A stretch of 64,000 bases of DNA from assembly GCA_964016885.1 (NCBI GenBank), contig OZ024743.1, positions 18,868,872-18,932,871 of the forward strand. The letters are read 5' to 3'. The stretch is from Eledone cirrhosa. Taxonomy: Eukaryota > Mollusca > Cephalopoda > Octopoda > Eledonidae. Each line of letters starts with the position of its first letter. Positions within the stretch are counted from its first letter, which is position 1. Position numbers and translations under genes: made by a program. Below are positions 1-11,070 of the stretch, in pieces. The notes beneath the pieces are model-generated. The model searched no databases. It had not been told where the DNA came from and saw nothing but the letters and a program-made list of their open reading frames with translations.

Positions 1-1300
1 TTTCATTAATGCATAATCCAACGCACTCTATTTCATATTAATCAATGATTGATGACCTATTGCAAATATGATACACCATGCCTATATTATATGTATAATA
101 TTGTAACATAACTGCATGATAATCCATGTTCCAATTATATGCATAACATTGTAACATAACTGTGTGGGGGAGGCGAAGAGAATCAGAGTGAAATGGGATA
201 AGTGACAGGTTTTATATTCAGATGATATAAAACAATTTCAAGTAGTCAGCAACACATTTAATCCAGTGGAATTTACTTATTTTAATGTGCATTCGATTAT
301 CGCTTGTTCATTATCCAATTTTAGGTGACCTGAATTCACTTTTCTTTTGGTTCTGATGACATTCAGAAACCTAGGAGTAGAAACATGTATAGAAATCTTC
401 AAGTATAATGGTATATTGGCAAAGTTTGATGGTAAATGTTACTTTCATTTCAATGTAGAGTTAAAACAGCTGAATTACAAGGTCTTCTCATAGAATCTAT
501 TAGGATATTTTCCTATCCTTCTCGTACCTTTATTAGGTATTATACACATCGCATCTGATTTCTCCCAATAAGCTTTGGTTAAATCATTTAAACAGAGGTG
601 TTTCATGAAATTCAATAGCAGAACATTATTCTCAATTTAACAACTAATGATCTAAATTTCAATTTTCAAAGTAACTTATTTATATCTATAATGTCCTTAT
701 GCATACATCCCTTTTAACTTATAGGTAAAAAGAAAATGAACAATGGAAATCACTATAAGTACAGAAAGACATTAGCGTAATTAATTATTACTGAGTGAAA
801 AGAGTGTAGATATATAATTTATTGTGATTTATAAACCATATCCATTCGTATTTAACAATCCATCTAATTCGTGGGTCGAGTGTCTATTCGATTTCCATTA
901 CCTATTATTATTATTTTATTATGTTGGATTTGGATGCTTACAAAAACTACAATTGTATATCTATTTATGTAATACACATTGCTTTCTTTATATACTTTAG
1001 TATTTTTTTTTCTTTATTTTGCAAACTATACACTCATTTATTTAGAGCTATGACAGGAAAAGAGGATTAGAATAGCTGAAATATGTGATAAATGATGTCT
1101 AGTCTTTACGGAATCAAATATGAAGCATATATAGGATCGCCAAAATTAGAAAAAACACAATGGAATTTTGATAATAGAATATCTGATCATTTTTGCAGAA
1201 TGTCACAGACAATCCCACCCACATTCAGACGTTCATATATATGAGTTTGTGTATGTGATTGTGTATGTGCGTACGTATATGTGTGTATGCGTATCACACA
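1..1300. other. AT-rich intergenic DNA, no gene seen
   Basis: No open frame longer than chance, no recognisable domain and no clear repeat structure. It is AT-rich throughout, ending in GT-rich sequence that leads into a microsatellite. Confidence 0.6.
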
Positions 1301-1301
1301 G

Positions 1302-1433
<132 letters not shown>

Positions 1434-1439
1434 TTTTAA

Positions 1440-1677
1440 GAATATTTTCAATTTATTTTACTGGTTTCACAAATTTTATGAATTTCAACGTCTGTTTTTC
1501 GGGTGTGGTTTGCAAAACAAACCACCCATTTCACTATTACGTTTGAAAATCTTAAGAACTTGAAACCAGTAAAGTAACGAAAAATATATTCTTAAATGTC
1601 TCCAGTTGCATTTTCAATTACTGTTCCTTATACTTTCACCCGTGTGGGACATGTCTTTTTTAAAAGCAACTCATTTT

Positions 1678-1680
<3 letters not shown>
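1440..1680. repeat. Dispersed repeat, copy 1 (partner at 16276-16605)
   Basis: The section 1597-1680 (CTCCAGTTGCATTTTC, then a CTTATACTTTCAC-like stretch, CGTGTGGGACA and an AACTCATTTTCT end before an AT tract) matches 16506-16604 with scattered changes. Upstream, 1455-1570 is an imperfect inverted repeat starting TTTACTGGTTTC and ending GAAACCAGTAAA. The 16 kb copy has the equivalent flanks with ACCGGT. The element class is not recognised. Confidence 0.6.

Positions 1681-1751
<71 letters not shown>
1680..1751. repeat. (AT)n microsatellite
   Basis: Uninterrupted AT tract of about 70 bp lying directly against the left arm of the next palindrome. Confidence 0.95.
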
Positions 1752-1756
<5 letters not shown>

Positions 1757-1971
1757 GTTAAAAATGTACATCCACATATGTATACTGAAATACTAGTATG
1801 CATATGAATACACACACGTGTACATATGTAGATGTACCGAGTTTTTCACTGGACACTTTACTGTGAGTGTCCAGCTATTCTGTATGTAAACACACAGACA
1901 AACCGGTTTTTAGAGTCATACTGGTTTTCGAGGAAACACCTTTCCTCTATTCTCCAGAAAGCCAGACAAGG

Positions 1972-2016
1972 AATATTGGACTAGTTTCGATGTTGTTACA
2001 TCTCATCAGCAATATT
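1972..2016 (-). ncRNA. Type I hammerhead ribozyme, minus-strand copy
   Basis: Read on the minus strand this is identical to the plus copy at 2483-2527: stem I strand AATATTG (2016-2010), core CTGATGA (2009-2003), a 5-bp stem II with AACA loop (2002-1989), GAAA (1988-1985), a minimal stem III ending in GTC (1984-1979), then CAATATT (1978-1972) closing stem I. All core residues are present. It spans the boundary between the palindrome's left arm and its spacer. Activity is inferred, not shown. Confidence 0.85.
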
Positions 2017-2032
2017 TACCTATCTTCCGGCC

Positions 2033-2061
2033 TGTAACAACATCGAAACTAGTCCAATATT
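2033..2061 (+). ncRNA. Half hammerhead (3' part only)
   Basis: The right palindrome arm starts in stem II and carries the second half of stem II, GAAA, the GTC cleavage triplet and the downstream stem I strand. It lacks the upstream CTGATGA and stem I strand in the plus orientation, so it cannot form a hammerhead alone. Its cleavage point (2054/2055) is 466 bp upstream of that of the complete copy at 2483-2527. Confidence 0.75.
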
Positions 2062-2520
2062 CCTTGTCTGGCTTTCTGGAGAATAGAGGAAAGGTGTTTC
2101 CTCGAAAACCAGTATGACTCTAAAAACCGGTTTGTCTGTGTGTTTACATACAGAATAGCTGGACACTCATAGTAAAGTGTCCAGTGAAAAACTCGGTACA
2201 TCTACATATGTACACGTGTGTGTATTCATATGCATACTAGTATTTCAGTATACATATGTGGATGTACATTTTTAACTTAATTGTTTAAGCGTCAGTCATA
2301 CAAAAGTGAGTTACAAACGAAACGAAATTTAATTTCGTTTCGTTATTTGTTTTTATCGTCTCCGCTGAACCGGTACGTACTCACGCTCTATGCAAATTAG
2401 TCTGCCCACTACTAATTTTCATAGAAAAAGCATATAACGATATGTGCTTTTACGATTCTCTAGAAAGGCCGGAAGATAGGTAAATATTGCTGATGAGATG
2501 TAACAACATCGAAACTAGTC
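2055..2520 (+). mobile_element. Retrozyme-like HHR monomer, 466 bp
   Basis: The interval between the two equivalent GTC cleavage sites is 466 bp. The HHR-containing sequence after it (to 2628) repeats the sequence after 2054, so this is a head-to-tail one-and-a-fraction copy array. Inside are a short palindrome (2316-2344) and an ATGCAAATTAG stretch shared with the second HHR family at 11.3 and 19.4 kb. It has no coding capacity. Established background: animal retrozymes are small non-autonomous repeats bounded by type I HHRs. Assigning this unit to that class is inference. Confidence 0.65.
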
Positions 2521-2628
2521 CAATATTCCTTGTCTGGCTTTCTGGAGAATAGAGGAAAGGTGTTTCCTCGAAAACCAGTATGACTCTAAAAACCGGTTTG
2601 TCTGTGTGTTTACATACAGAATAGCTGG
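2467..2628 (+). repeat. Third copy of the palindrome-arm sequence
   Basis: The palindrome spacer (2467-2498, inverse of 2001-2032) and about 130 bp of arm sequence recur here in direct orientation to 2033-2162. The copy ends after AGAATAGCTGG; beyond that the sequence changes to ATAC-rich low complexity. Confidence 0.9.
2483..2527 (+). ncRNA. Type I hammerhead ribozyme, plus-strand copy
   Basis: Stem I is 7 perfect base pairs (AATATTG at 2483-2489 with CAATATT at 2521-2527). The core is CTGATGA (2490-2496). Stem II is GATGT/ACATC (2497-2501 with 2506-2510) with an AACA tetraloop, including the favoured G-C pair next to the core. GAAA is at 2511-2514. Stem III is minimal: C2515 can pair G2518 around a 2-nt loop. 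The cleavage triplet is GTC (2518-2520). Very short stem III is typical of PLE and retrozyme hammerheads, which are thought to work best as dimers. Every conserved core position matches. Confidence 0.9.
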
Positions 2629-2639
2629 TATAAGTATGT

Positions 2640-3969
2640 ATACATATATGTATACACGCGTACAGTAGTATGTATATATATACATACATGCGCACATATA
2701 TATATGTGTACAAGGAGAAAAGACGAGAGAGAAAAACAGGGGAAAGCCTACAAATATGAGAGAAATAAATACAGAACTAGCAAAATTTCAGAGGCAAATC
2801 AACTATAGGAAACGAACAAAACATCTCATTTCCTTTTCAGTTACCCCATCGAAAATGCGATTTCTTCAATACAGATGGCATTGTATTGTTATTTTGAGGA
2901 CGCGTAAAGTACAACCACATAACATATGCATACCATAACTGAGAGAAACAAACAAACGAAAAATTACAATTGGAAATACAAATGATGACAAAATATCATT
3001 TATATAAAATGGTTGGCGTTAAAGTTGTATCCTCCTAAATCCGATTTCGAAGGCAATAATTGAGTATACGTACAATAAAATTAATTGAGAAAATTAATTG
3101 AGAAGACCAGATGTAGATATTCATAATTCATTTTATTCATAATCTGCCGTAATAGATATTTTAGTATCGTTAAAAATTACATAATGCTGTTATGAACCGA
3201 TATCAGACAGGTTTCCTCAGACATTAGGAATTCCTTTCTGTTGTCCCTGCGTGCAACACCTGATCTGAGTTTTATTTATAATTTTCAATTATTAATCATG
3301 TTATCGTCATCGTGGTATATATACCAGTAACTTAAACCTCCCTTAGGCCCAGCACGGCATTTGATACACGCTAATATATTTACTGCTAATATAAATTATG
3401 AAGTGCTCTAGTGTATATTAAGTTTGTTTCCTCTATATGTACTATAAAACTTATGTATAAATGTATCCATCGATACATACATACACATATACACACATAC
3501 ATTCATACACAGATACATACATATCCATACATACACACACATATGTGTGTGAGTTTATATATGTATATAGGTACATATGTGTATATAATCAATGCAAATG
3601 GTACACAGTTCTCAATATTATTTTAGAAACGGGACTATATAATGTAACAGATATTAAACATAACCTAAATAAGTGTTTCTCTCTGGTACAATCTTGGAAG
3701 ATTCGCTATAGATTCGACGTTCCATTGATTTTGTTAGTCTAAAAATATAAATGTGTTTATGTATAAATGTGTAATTGGTTCTTAAATGATTGGTTGTCAA
3801 ACTGACTCTAATACTTTGAAATACTTGAAGCAATATTTGTTTTTATGTCATCTTTATTATATTTATGTTCTTGATCTCTTTACTCGTTGTATTTAGTAAT
3901 ATATAACGGTATATACATATATGTATGTCACATACATATGTATACATACACATATACATACACACACTC
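2640..3969. other. No gene seen; ATAC-rich low complexity at 3465-3590
   Basis: No recognisable protein or element. 2640-2712 and 3465-3590 are ATAC/CATA-type low-complexity sequence whose open frames are artefacts. Confidence 0.55.
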
Positions 3970-3970
3970 A

Positions 3971-3999
3971 TACGTATATATATATATATATATATATAT

Positions 4000-4079
<80 letters not shown>
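3971..4079. repeat. (AT)n-(AG)n microsatellite
   Basis: About 30 bp of AT followed by about 75 bp of perfect GA repeats. Confidence 0.95.
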
Positions 4080-4081
<2 letters not shown>

Positions 4082-6128
4082 ATATCTATTTGTATTTGTG
4101 TCCATTTACCTCTCTGCCTAAATATCTTGTTTCCCCCATTTAATGATATATTTTACTGAATAATTCTTTTCGCTTTCTTTGTCTACCATTTCTTCTCTCT
4201 GCCCCCTCTCTATTTATCTATATATCTCTCTTTCTCACTCTCTCTATATATAACCAACTTGTTTCATGTCTATCCTGTTTATTCGTTGTTTTTAAGCTAT
4301 GACTGATTTCTCTAATCAAGAAACCTTGTATTCAGCTGCTGTGTGTCTCAAATATAGGTTATTTCCTTTTAGTAGCTGTAACTTACTAGTGACAGGTTTT
4401 AACAGGGTTCGTCTTGTTTTGCAAATAAATACTACTTTTTTTTTATAATCAAATCCCATGTACCAATATCATATACATTTCCCAAATGCAAAGCGGTAAA
4501 TCTATATGAACCAAATCATGCTTTACGTTCTCTAAAATCGATGCATTCCTATTTAATCACTCTTCACATACTAATTATGAACATGAAAACCAGGCAAAAG
4601 TTATCTAAATATTTTAGAAGAATTTAAGAATTTGTAGATAGAGTAGATACCACCTATAAGTCAACATGAAAGAATGAGTCATGTTTCGGTCATATTATAT
4701 ATCAACACTAGACCACACAAATACGTTTAATAAAGTAAAAACAAATCATGGGCTTATTGCATGGGTCACCAAGTATGGAGAGAAACATACTTAATGGGAT
4801 TGTTCTGATTGACGTATATACATGCTTAACAGCACTCTCACATGCTGAAAATGAGTCATGGGCAAATAAAGAACAGATACTCTCTGTTGGGATTTGAATC
4901 TCTATAATAGAATACAGCTCAGCCTATTGTTATACTCCTATCTTTTTGTTTTTGCAAGATGTATTTACCCGATAAAACCCACACGTTTTAGGGGCCCCGT
5001 TAGTCCCAGGGTAACTGAGTGGTGTCATGTTTTATTGCAGAATAACTAAGTATGAAACTGAAACTTGGTACAAGTATAAACCTTTGATAATCAACAGTTT
5101 CTCCATTACAAAAATATTACACACGACACAAGATTTCTGATGACACTTTCAAGTGTACACAGTGTTCGATCTTCCTGCAGAAGTGCGATTTCTATAGCCA
5201 CGACACATTGCAGAAATATAAGCACTGCACATAGGGACTTGCTATGTTTGCTACCAGATGAAACAGCAACAATGCTATGTCAATCATTTGATAATATTTT
5301 GTCATGGTAACTACATAGACACCATGAAAATGACGTCGTTTTCATAGCAACCGTTGCAATGTAACAAAAAACACATACATTAGATATTGATTTGATTACA
5401 AAGACTAAAACATATCATAACTATCTACCTTCTATTGAACTCCTAACGTTTCCATTGGAATGTGGACAATTATTTTCAAAAGCACTTATGTGAGCATTTG
5501 AGTGTGTAAAGTTGAGGACAGGTCACCAAATAACACTGAGAATTCTGCTTCTTTTTAAAAGCTATACAAACGAATGTCCAATCATATTGATGTCTTTGTA
5601 ATGCGCATAACTGGATTATACAATAGATAACATTGGATAAATGTGCAAAATTGTTCTTACATCTCGCTGACACATTCCACAAACACAGCTCTCTCTACTG
5701 TCCACTCTGAATAATACCTTATGTTTTCCCATTATCTCTCTTCAATTCTCTGCTCCCCAGGGATTTCGACGTCAATTATTCACCACTTGCTCTCCAATTT
5801 TTCTATCACGACAACGTCGGATTTTCGATGTTCAATAACTTTGACTGTTGGCACGTCAGATCGCGATTATTGTTTCGTTTTGCTCTCCACTGCTTCTTCG
5901 GCTTCTCCTTCTACTTAACATTCATTCTATCGTCTACTACACCAAATCATTTTCTATAGACACATTAATCACCCTTCCCAAAACCCATTCCACGGCGATT
6001 ATATATCATGAAACTGATGAAAATTGTCTTATTTCCTGATAATTTCGGACGAATAAAAGAGTTCTAATCGTGAGTGAGAAAGGGAGAGAGAGCACTCAAC
6101 AGTTATTTTGGTATATATAGGTATACAT

Positions 6129-6135
<7 letters not shown>
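4080..6135. other. No gene or repeat recognised
   Basis: Two kilobases of AT-rich sequence without a supported ORF, domain or internal repeat. A CTGATGA at 6012 lacks the rest of a hammerhead. Confidence 0.5.

Positions 6136-6138
<3 letters not shown>

Positions 6139-6174
<36 letters not shown>
6139..6174. repeat. (CA)n(AT)n microsatellite
   Basis: Short CA run followed by an AT tract. Confidence 0.9.
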
Positions 6175-6177
<3 letters not shown>

Positions 6178-6308
6178 GATAAATCTACCAAGAGTTTACG
6201 GTAGTGTCCAATCCGTATGAAGAACTCAATGTAATCCGGATATCATGGAAAGAAGAGATGCAATGAAAAATCACTTTCGGTGAAAGATAAACGGAATACA
6301 GAGTCAAG

Positions 6309-6736
6309 ATAAAATATTAAAAAAATAATGAATAAAACAATGAAACATTTCCTTATATTAAACAAAAAAAGTTCATTATTTAACGATCGTTTCTGGGATA
6401 TATATGTGTTAGAATTGGCATGTATATTTAACAGATCTATGTACAAAATTATACAAAATTATACAAACTATCAAAATCAAATATACATACCAACTCATAT
6501 ATATGCCGTCTTCAGAAATAATGATTATTTCTGAAGACGGCATATATATGAGTTGGTATGTATATTTGATTTTGATAGTTTGTATAATTTTGTATAATTT
6601 TGTACATAGATCTGTTAAATATACATGCCAATTCTAACACATATATATCCCAGAAACGATCGTTAAATAATGAACTTTTTTTGTTAATATAAGGAACTGT
6701 TTCATTGTTTTATTCATTATTTTTTTAATATTTTAT
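6309..6736. repeat. Palindrome, 212-bp arms, 5-bp loop
   Basis: Left arm 6309-6520 and right arm 6526-6736 are reverse complements with only a small indel and a few changes near the outer third. The 5-bp spacer ATGAT makes this effectively a perfect hairpin. The right end runs straight into an (AT)n tract (6731-6753). No coding content or known element terminus was recognised. Confidence 0.92.
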
Positions 6737-6753
6737 ATATATATATATATATA

Positions 6754-6804
6754 TTTCACCTTAGCGAACCCTCAGCTCGGATCAGTCGATCCGCTAAGGT
6801 GAAA
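6754..6804. repeat. Short inverted repeat, 13-bp stem
   Basis: TTTCACCTTAGCG (6754-6766) and CGCTAAGGTGAAA (6792-6804) are exact reverse complements around a 25-bp loop that itself holds a CGGATC/GATCCG pair. It lies directly after the AT tract that follows the larger palindrome. Confidence 0.85.
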
Positions 6805-6910
6805 CAATTGTTCTCGGTATGGTGAACTGATTGTTGTGTTAACACTTGTACCTAACTCGTCCCCTGGGCTGAGTGCTCTACCACTACGGATATTACATTC
6901 CAGTGTTATT

Positions 6911-6912
<2 letters not shown>

Positions 6913-6983
<71 letters not shown>
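6913..6983. repeat. (CT)n(AT)n microsatellite
   Basis: About 16 CT units followed by about 17 AT units. Confidence 0.95.
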
Positions 6984-6987
<4 letters not shown>

Positions 6988-7260
6988 CTAAACTATAATA
7001 AATAAGACGCGCGGGACTACGTACGGCTTATAGTTTGTTTATCCCCTTAGTAAAATAAGTTGGATTACTTTGAATAAAAAATGAATGAATATTACATAAC
7101 CTATCTAATTTCGTGGCTGTTCATTAAATATATTTTATTACTTATTAAAAATGATTGTCTTTAAAATGTTCAAATGTCAACACTTCCTGTCAGCGATCGT
7201 TTAAATAAATATTCTTGTTCATATATTTCTGTCACTAATTTTCTCCCAATGCAGTTTATA

Positions 7261-7612
7261 TATAATATCATCTTTTTTTAATGTTCATGGAATACGTTAC
7301 TGATTACATAAAACAGTGTAACACAGTCTTCGTTCAATTTCTGTGTATATTGTCAATTACGATTTTATTTGATCATATCTACATGCATATATACATGCGT
7401 ATAATCACAATATACACATTACACATGCTAGAGGTTATATAATATCGTCTTTTTTTAATGCATCATGTATTACTTTACTGATTACAGAAGACAGTATAAG
7501 ACAGTCTTTGTTCAATGTTGTGTATATCGTCAATTACGTTTTTATTTGATGTATCATATCTACATGCATATATACTTGTGTATAATATCAATATACACAC
7601 TATACTTGCTGG
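7261..7612. repeat. Tandem duplication, ~176-bp unit, two copies
   Basis: Unit 1 (7261-7436) and unit 2 (7437-7612) share TATAATATC at the start, ACTGATTACA, ACAGTCTT(C/T)GTTCAA, GTCAATTACG and ACATGCATATATAC in the same order with moderate divergence. There is no coding potential. Confidence 0.8.
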
Positions 7613-7697
7613 CAGAAAACCACCCGAAGAGTGATTTTTCTGTTACTAATAATAATTAAGCAGAAATTATTTGCTTAAACTTTAATATGCTATTTTA

Positions 7698-7728
<31 letters not shown>

Positions 7729-8687
7729 CTGATTAGTTGGTCAGAGGTAAATAATGTAATGGAGATCGAGTGACGCTACTTCGAGCGATTAGCGACTTCT
7801 AGACTCACCTAATCAATGAAACAATTGTCAATACCTGAAATAAAGCCCCTTGTTGTCAACCAGCCATGTTACTTTTCATTCTTTCACTATTATTACTTGA
7901 AGTATAACCTACATAGGAATTACCGCGAATCGCTGCCTCACTACAGATACATCTTCTTGAGTTAAACCAAACCGTACGTTAAAACTGTTCAGGACACAGA
8001 GTAATCACAACCTCTAACTGGATTACCTATAACGATAACTTGTTACTCCATATATATATATATATATATATACTTTGCTTTGGGACAGTTTCGAAGATCT
8101 CTGTAAATTGGAGTGTTGCCTCAACACCCAATAGCCGACGAGCTAGACTACATTAATGTTTCTCATCTTTCTATATATCTAGTTCCATGTGAGAATAAAT
8201 ATATATATATATATATATATATAGTATAAAAGAAAAAACACAGGTAAGCATTAAGAGAAGGATTTTATCCAGGTATTTACGACCGTTTCATTGGTAAGTG
8301 CAACCTTATATTGCTATACTGCAAATAGCAGCCACTCAATTATAATTGTTGTTCACAGTCCAAATTTTCAAAATAGTAAGTTACTCTTGAAATAATTCTT
8401 AATATATAGAGAAAAATATTTATTTGGAATTGTATTTACTAGTATAGAGAGAGAGGAATCAGGAGGTGGGGGGACAGACGGCATAGTATAGAGAGAGAGG
8501 AAGGGGGAAGAGGTAGGAAGTAGAATGACAAACTGAGATGGAGTGAGGGGTAGAGGTGGAAGGATTCTTTGGTCAGTTTTGATAGCAGACATCATGTCGT
8601 GGAGTGTAGTGAGTTAAAGAGAATTAAATAGATAATAGTGGGAGGGATGGATAGAGAGGGAGAGAGAGAGAGGGGGGATATAAAGAG

Positions 8688-8718
<31 letters not shown>

Positions 8719-8870
8719 CAAAATAAAAATAAAGATAATAATGACAAAAATAAAAGCAAAGAAGGGGGAAGGAAGGAAGAAAACGAAGAAATAGAAGAGG
8801 AATGAGGGAGAAGAGGGGGATATATGTATTGGTTTTGTGGGTAATTAAAGGGTTTAGATATAAGAGGGTA
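7613..8870. other. No gene seen; several short (AT)n tracts and GA-rich stretch
   Basis: AT tracts occur near 7700-7726, 8050-8071, 8199-8222 and 8692-8717. 8440-8820 is strongly purine-rich (GAGAG, GGGA), possibly including the 3' untranslated part of the PLE that ends at 8913. Confidence 0.5.
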
Positions 8871-8912
8871 TAAAGTCTTAGTATATGCAGTTTGTCAGTT
8901 GTTAGTAAGAGG

Positions 8913-9529
8913 TTAAGGGTTCGATCTGTAGTGCGAAAACTTCTCTTTGAGTCTATGGTTACAATAAATTAATCTCGCGATTTTATTGTTGAGTAACCTA
9001 TTCTTCGAACTTAAGATGTGGAACAGCTCAAGGTCGCATAATCGACAGCTTCTCATACCACTCCGATATGGGGGCGCGTTTGATAATTTGTTTCCACTTC
9101 AGGGTGTATTGATGGTTACTTTCCCTCTGTTGCCAGGTCTTGTTTGCAAGGGTAGTTACATAACGATTCTGGGAATGTTTCATTGCGTAACGGTGTGTAT
9201 ACCAACGAGCTTTAAATGTATTCCCAGTCGCTCCGATGTAATACCATTTCTGGTTGTCTGATTCCACTGTGCATTGGTAAACCAGATTAGACTGCATACA
9301 TTCATTTTGTAATGGACAGGTTTCAGGTAGGTGGCAGTTACATTTCTTGTTATGGGCAACTTTGGAATTATTTGTGGGCTGCGATGCCTGAACAAGTGTG
9401 TTACGTTTTGTTTGCCTATTAGCGGGTGGTTGTGTATTAAATATTCTGTTGTGTTCGGTGGTTATTGTTGTAAATGTGTTATTGTTGTAAACTTGTGTTT
9501 TGGTGTTGTTATGTATCTTTTTAGCGTTC
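8913..9529 (-). pseudogene. PLE 3' part: Cys cluster and GIY-YIG endonuclease
   Basis: The minus-strand frame reads a Cys-rich linker (CNCHLPETCPLQNEC), then LVYQC and WYYIG as the GIY-YIG core, FKARWYTHR with the usual Arg and His, and a tail ending CNHRLKEKFSHYRSNP before the stop at 8913-8915. A frameshift near 9050-9062 splits the main frame (open 9063-9529) from the last ~45 codons, which still match the tail of the better copy at 37410-39191. GIY-YIG is the nuclease that nicks target DNA in EN+ PLEs. The piece starts at the linker motif LNAKKIHNN and then hits the inversion junction. Confidence 0.85.
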
Positions 9530-9530
9530 A

Positions 9531-11070
9531 GTATCTTAACGGACAAAACATCAAATGTGTATACGATGGATGTTAATACATACAATAGCTTCATACGGAG
9601 GGAATTACATAGGAAATACAAAAAAAATAATGAGGCGGCACTGATAAACATCAACAACGAGGCACACAATATAGTCAAACACCTAGGAATAGACGACAGA
9701 ACGGAGCCACTTAAGCCATGTACCCCCACAATTAACCTCAAAGACCACAAGGTAAATTTTGATTATAACCCCACTATTAGACTTATATGTCCATCCAAAT
9801 CGGACATCGGGAAAATTAGTAAACATATATTAGACAGAGTGATAGCACAAATGAAGAATAAACTAGTGATTAAACTATGGGGTAACGCTACCGAAACAAT
9901 TAAGTGGTTTAACAATATAGCTATAAAGAATTATCTAAATTTATACAATTTGACATTAACGATTATTACTCATCTATATCCCCCAACACCTTGGATAAAG
10001 CCTTAGCATTCGCCAAAGCCAATTCTGACATAACAGACGACGAGATAAAAATCATATTAGCTGCTAGGAAAACAATAATTAAATTTGAAAATGCCTATTG
10101 GGAACGTAAGGATAGATTACATAACTTAGACATCACGATGGGGGCTAACGACTCGGCTCAATCACAGACTTAGTAGGTATTTACAGAGCCCATAGTTTAC
10201 AAAGCGAGTTTAGCGACCTTCACGGTGGAATCTAAAGAGACGACGCCCTTCCCCTAGTTAAGAACCTAAATAACCAGAGCATAGAAAGACTCCATAAGAA
10301 TATTAGAAAGACTCTCAGGAAACTAGGCCTTAGCATAACGTATGAGTATAGCACTAAAACAGTTAACTTTCTAGATGTGACGCTTAACCTAAATACGGGA
10401 CTTTGAAGACCTTTTCACAAGATTAATGAAAACTTAGCATACATCAACTGTAACTCAAACCACCCACTATCAATAATTAAATCCATTCCACGCAGCATAT
10501 TCCTTAGGATCTCCCGCCTCTCATCTAACCGACAAATCTTCGAAGAACATGCAGAATACTACAATACCGCATTAGACAAGGCAGGCCACTTATATAGAGT
10601 ATAATATATAGATGAAAGCCTCCGTGAAGCGCACACGAACACGCATAACACAAACTCCAGAAACACACGCATACACACATTTACGCATAGAACTGCAAAG
10701 TATACAGCAAATTGAAATACAACATCGAAATCAAACGAGTCACGCAGTAGAAAATATATTTGGTATAACCCCATATTTAACACCTCTATTAGTACTAACC
10801 TACCCTCTACTTTCTTTAGAATAATAAATAGGCACTTTCCAGATTCACATAGATACAGCAAAATCCTTAACACTAAATCTATTAGACTATCCTACTCCAC
10901 GGCACCAAATATAGAGGCACACATTAAGAGGCTTAACGCTAAAAAGATACATAACAACACCAAAACACAAATTTACAACAATAACCACCGAACACAACAG
11001 AAGGCAAAAAAAACGTAACACACTTGTTCAGGCATCGCAGCCCACAAATAATGCCAAAGTTGCCCATCAC
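9531..11070 (+). pseudogene. PLE 5'/reverse transcriptase part, decayed
   Basis: The plus-strand frames carry the N-terminal motif TDKTSNVYTMD, then RLICPSKSDIGKISKHILD (9770-9830), motif A as DINDYYSSISP after a frameshift near 9940, DITMGANDSA (motif B, 10130), and motif C in which the Tyr of YRDD is a stop codon (TAA, 10233-10235). VNFLDVTLNLN follows at 10370, with another stop shortly after. The linker continues to about 11070 with more stops and a ~30-bp deletion relative to the minus-strand copy. At least two frameshifts and several stops make it non-functional. It supplies the RT N-terminus that the 37-39 kb copy lacks. Confidence 0.85.

Larger units (their letters stand above)
1751..2282. 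repeat. Near-perfect palindrome, 250-bp arms
   Basis: Left arm 1751-2000 and right arm 2033-2282 are reverse complements with almost no mismatches (one seen near 1864 versus its partner). The 32-bp spacer 2001-2032 also occurs, inverted, at 2467-2498. The arms belong to the HHR-bearing repeat described below. The fold point lies inside the hammerhead: the left side reads through the core, while the right arm begins in stem II. Confidence 0.92.
8880..11070 (-). mobile_element. Penelope-like element with inverted 5' part
   Basis: The 3' part of a PLE lies on the minus strand (8913-9529) and the 5' and RT part lies on the plus strand (9531-11070), joined head to head at about 9530. Roughly 150-180 bp of the linker between RT and GIY-YIG is present in both pieces (9350-9528 and 10934-11070). 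Read along the minus strand, the 5' segment is inverted and sits upstream of the 3' segment, its most 5' residues at the junction. That is the geometry known for twin priming in target-primed reverse transcription. Element orientation is given by the 3' part. Confidence 0.8.

Noticed and set aside
6008..6060. CTGATGA near 6012
   Set aside because: No GAAA at suitable distance and no stem II or stem I pairing.
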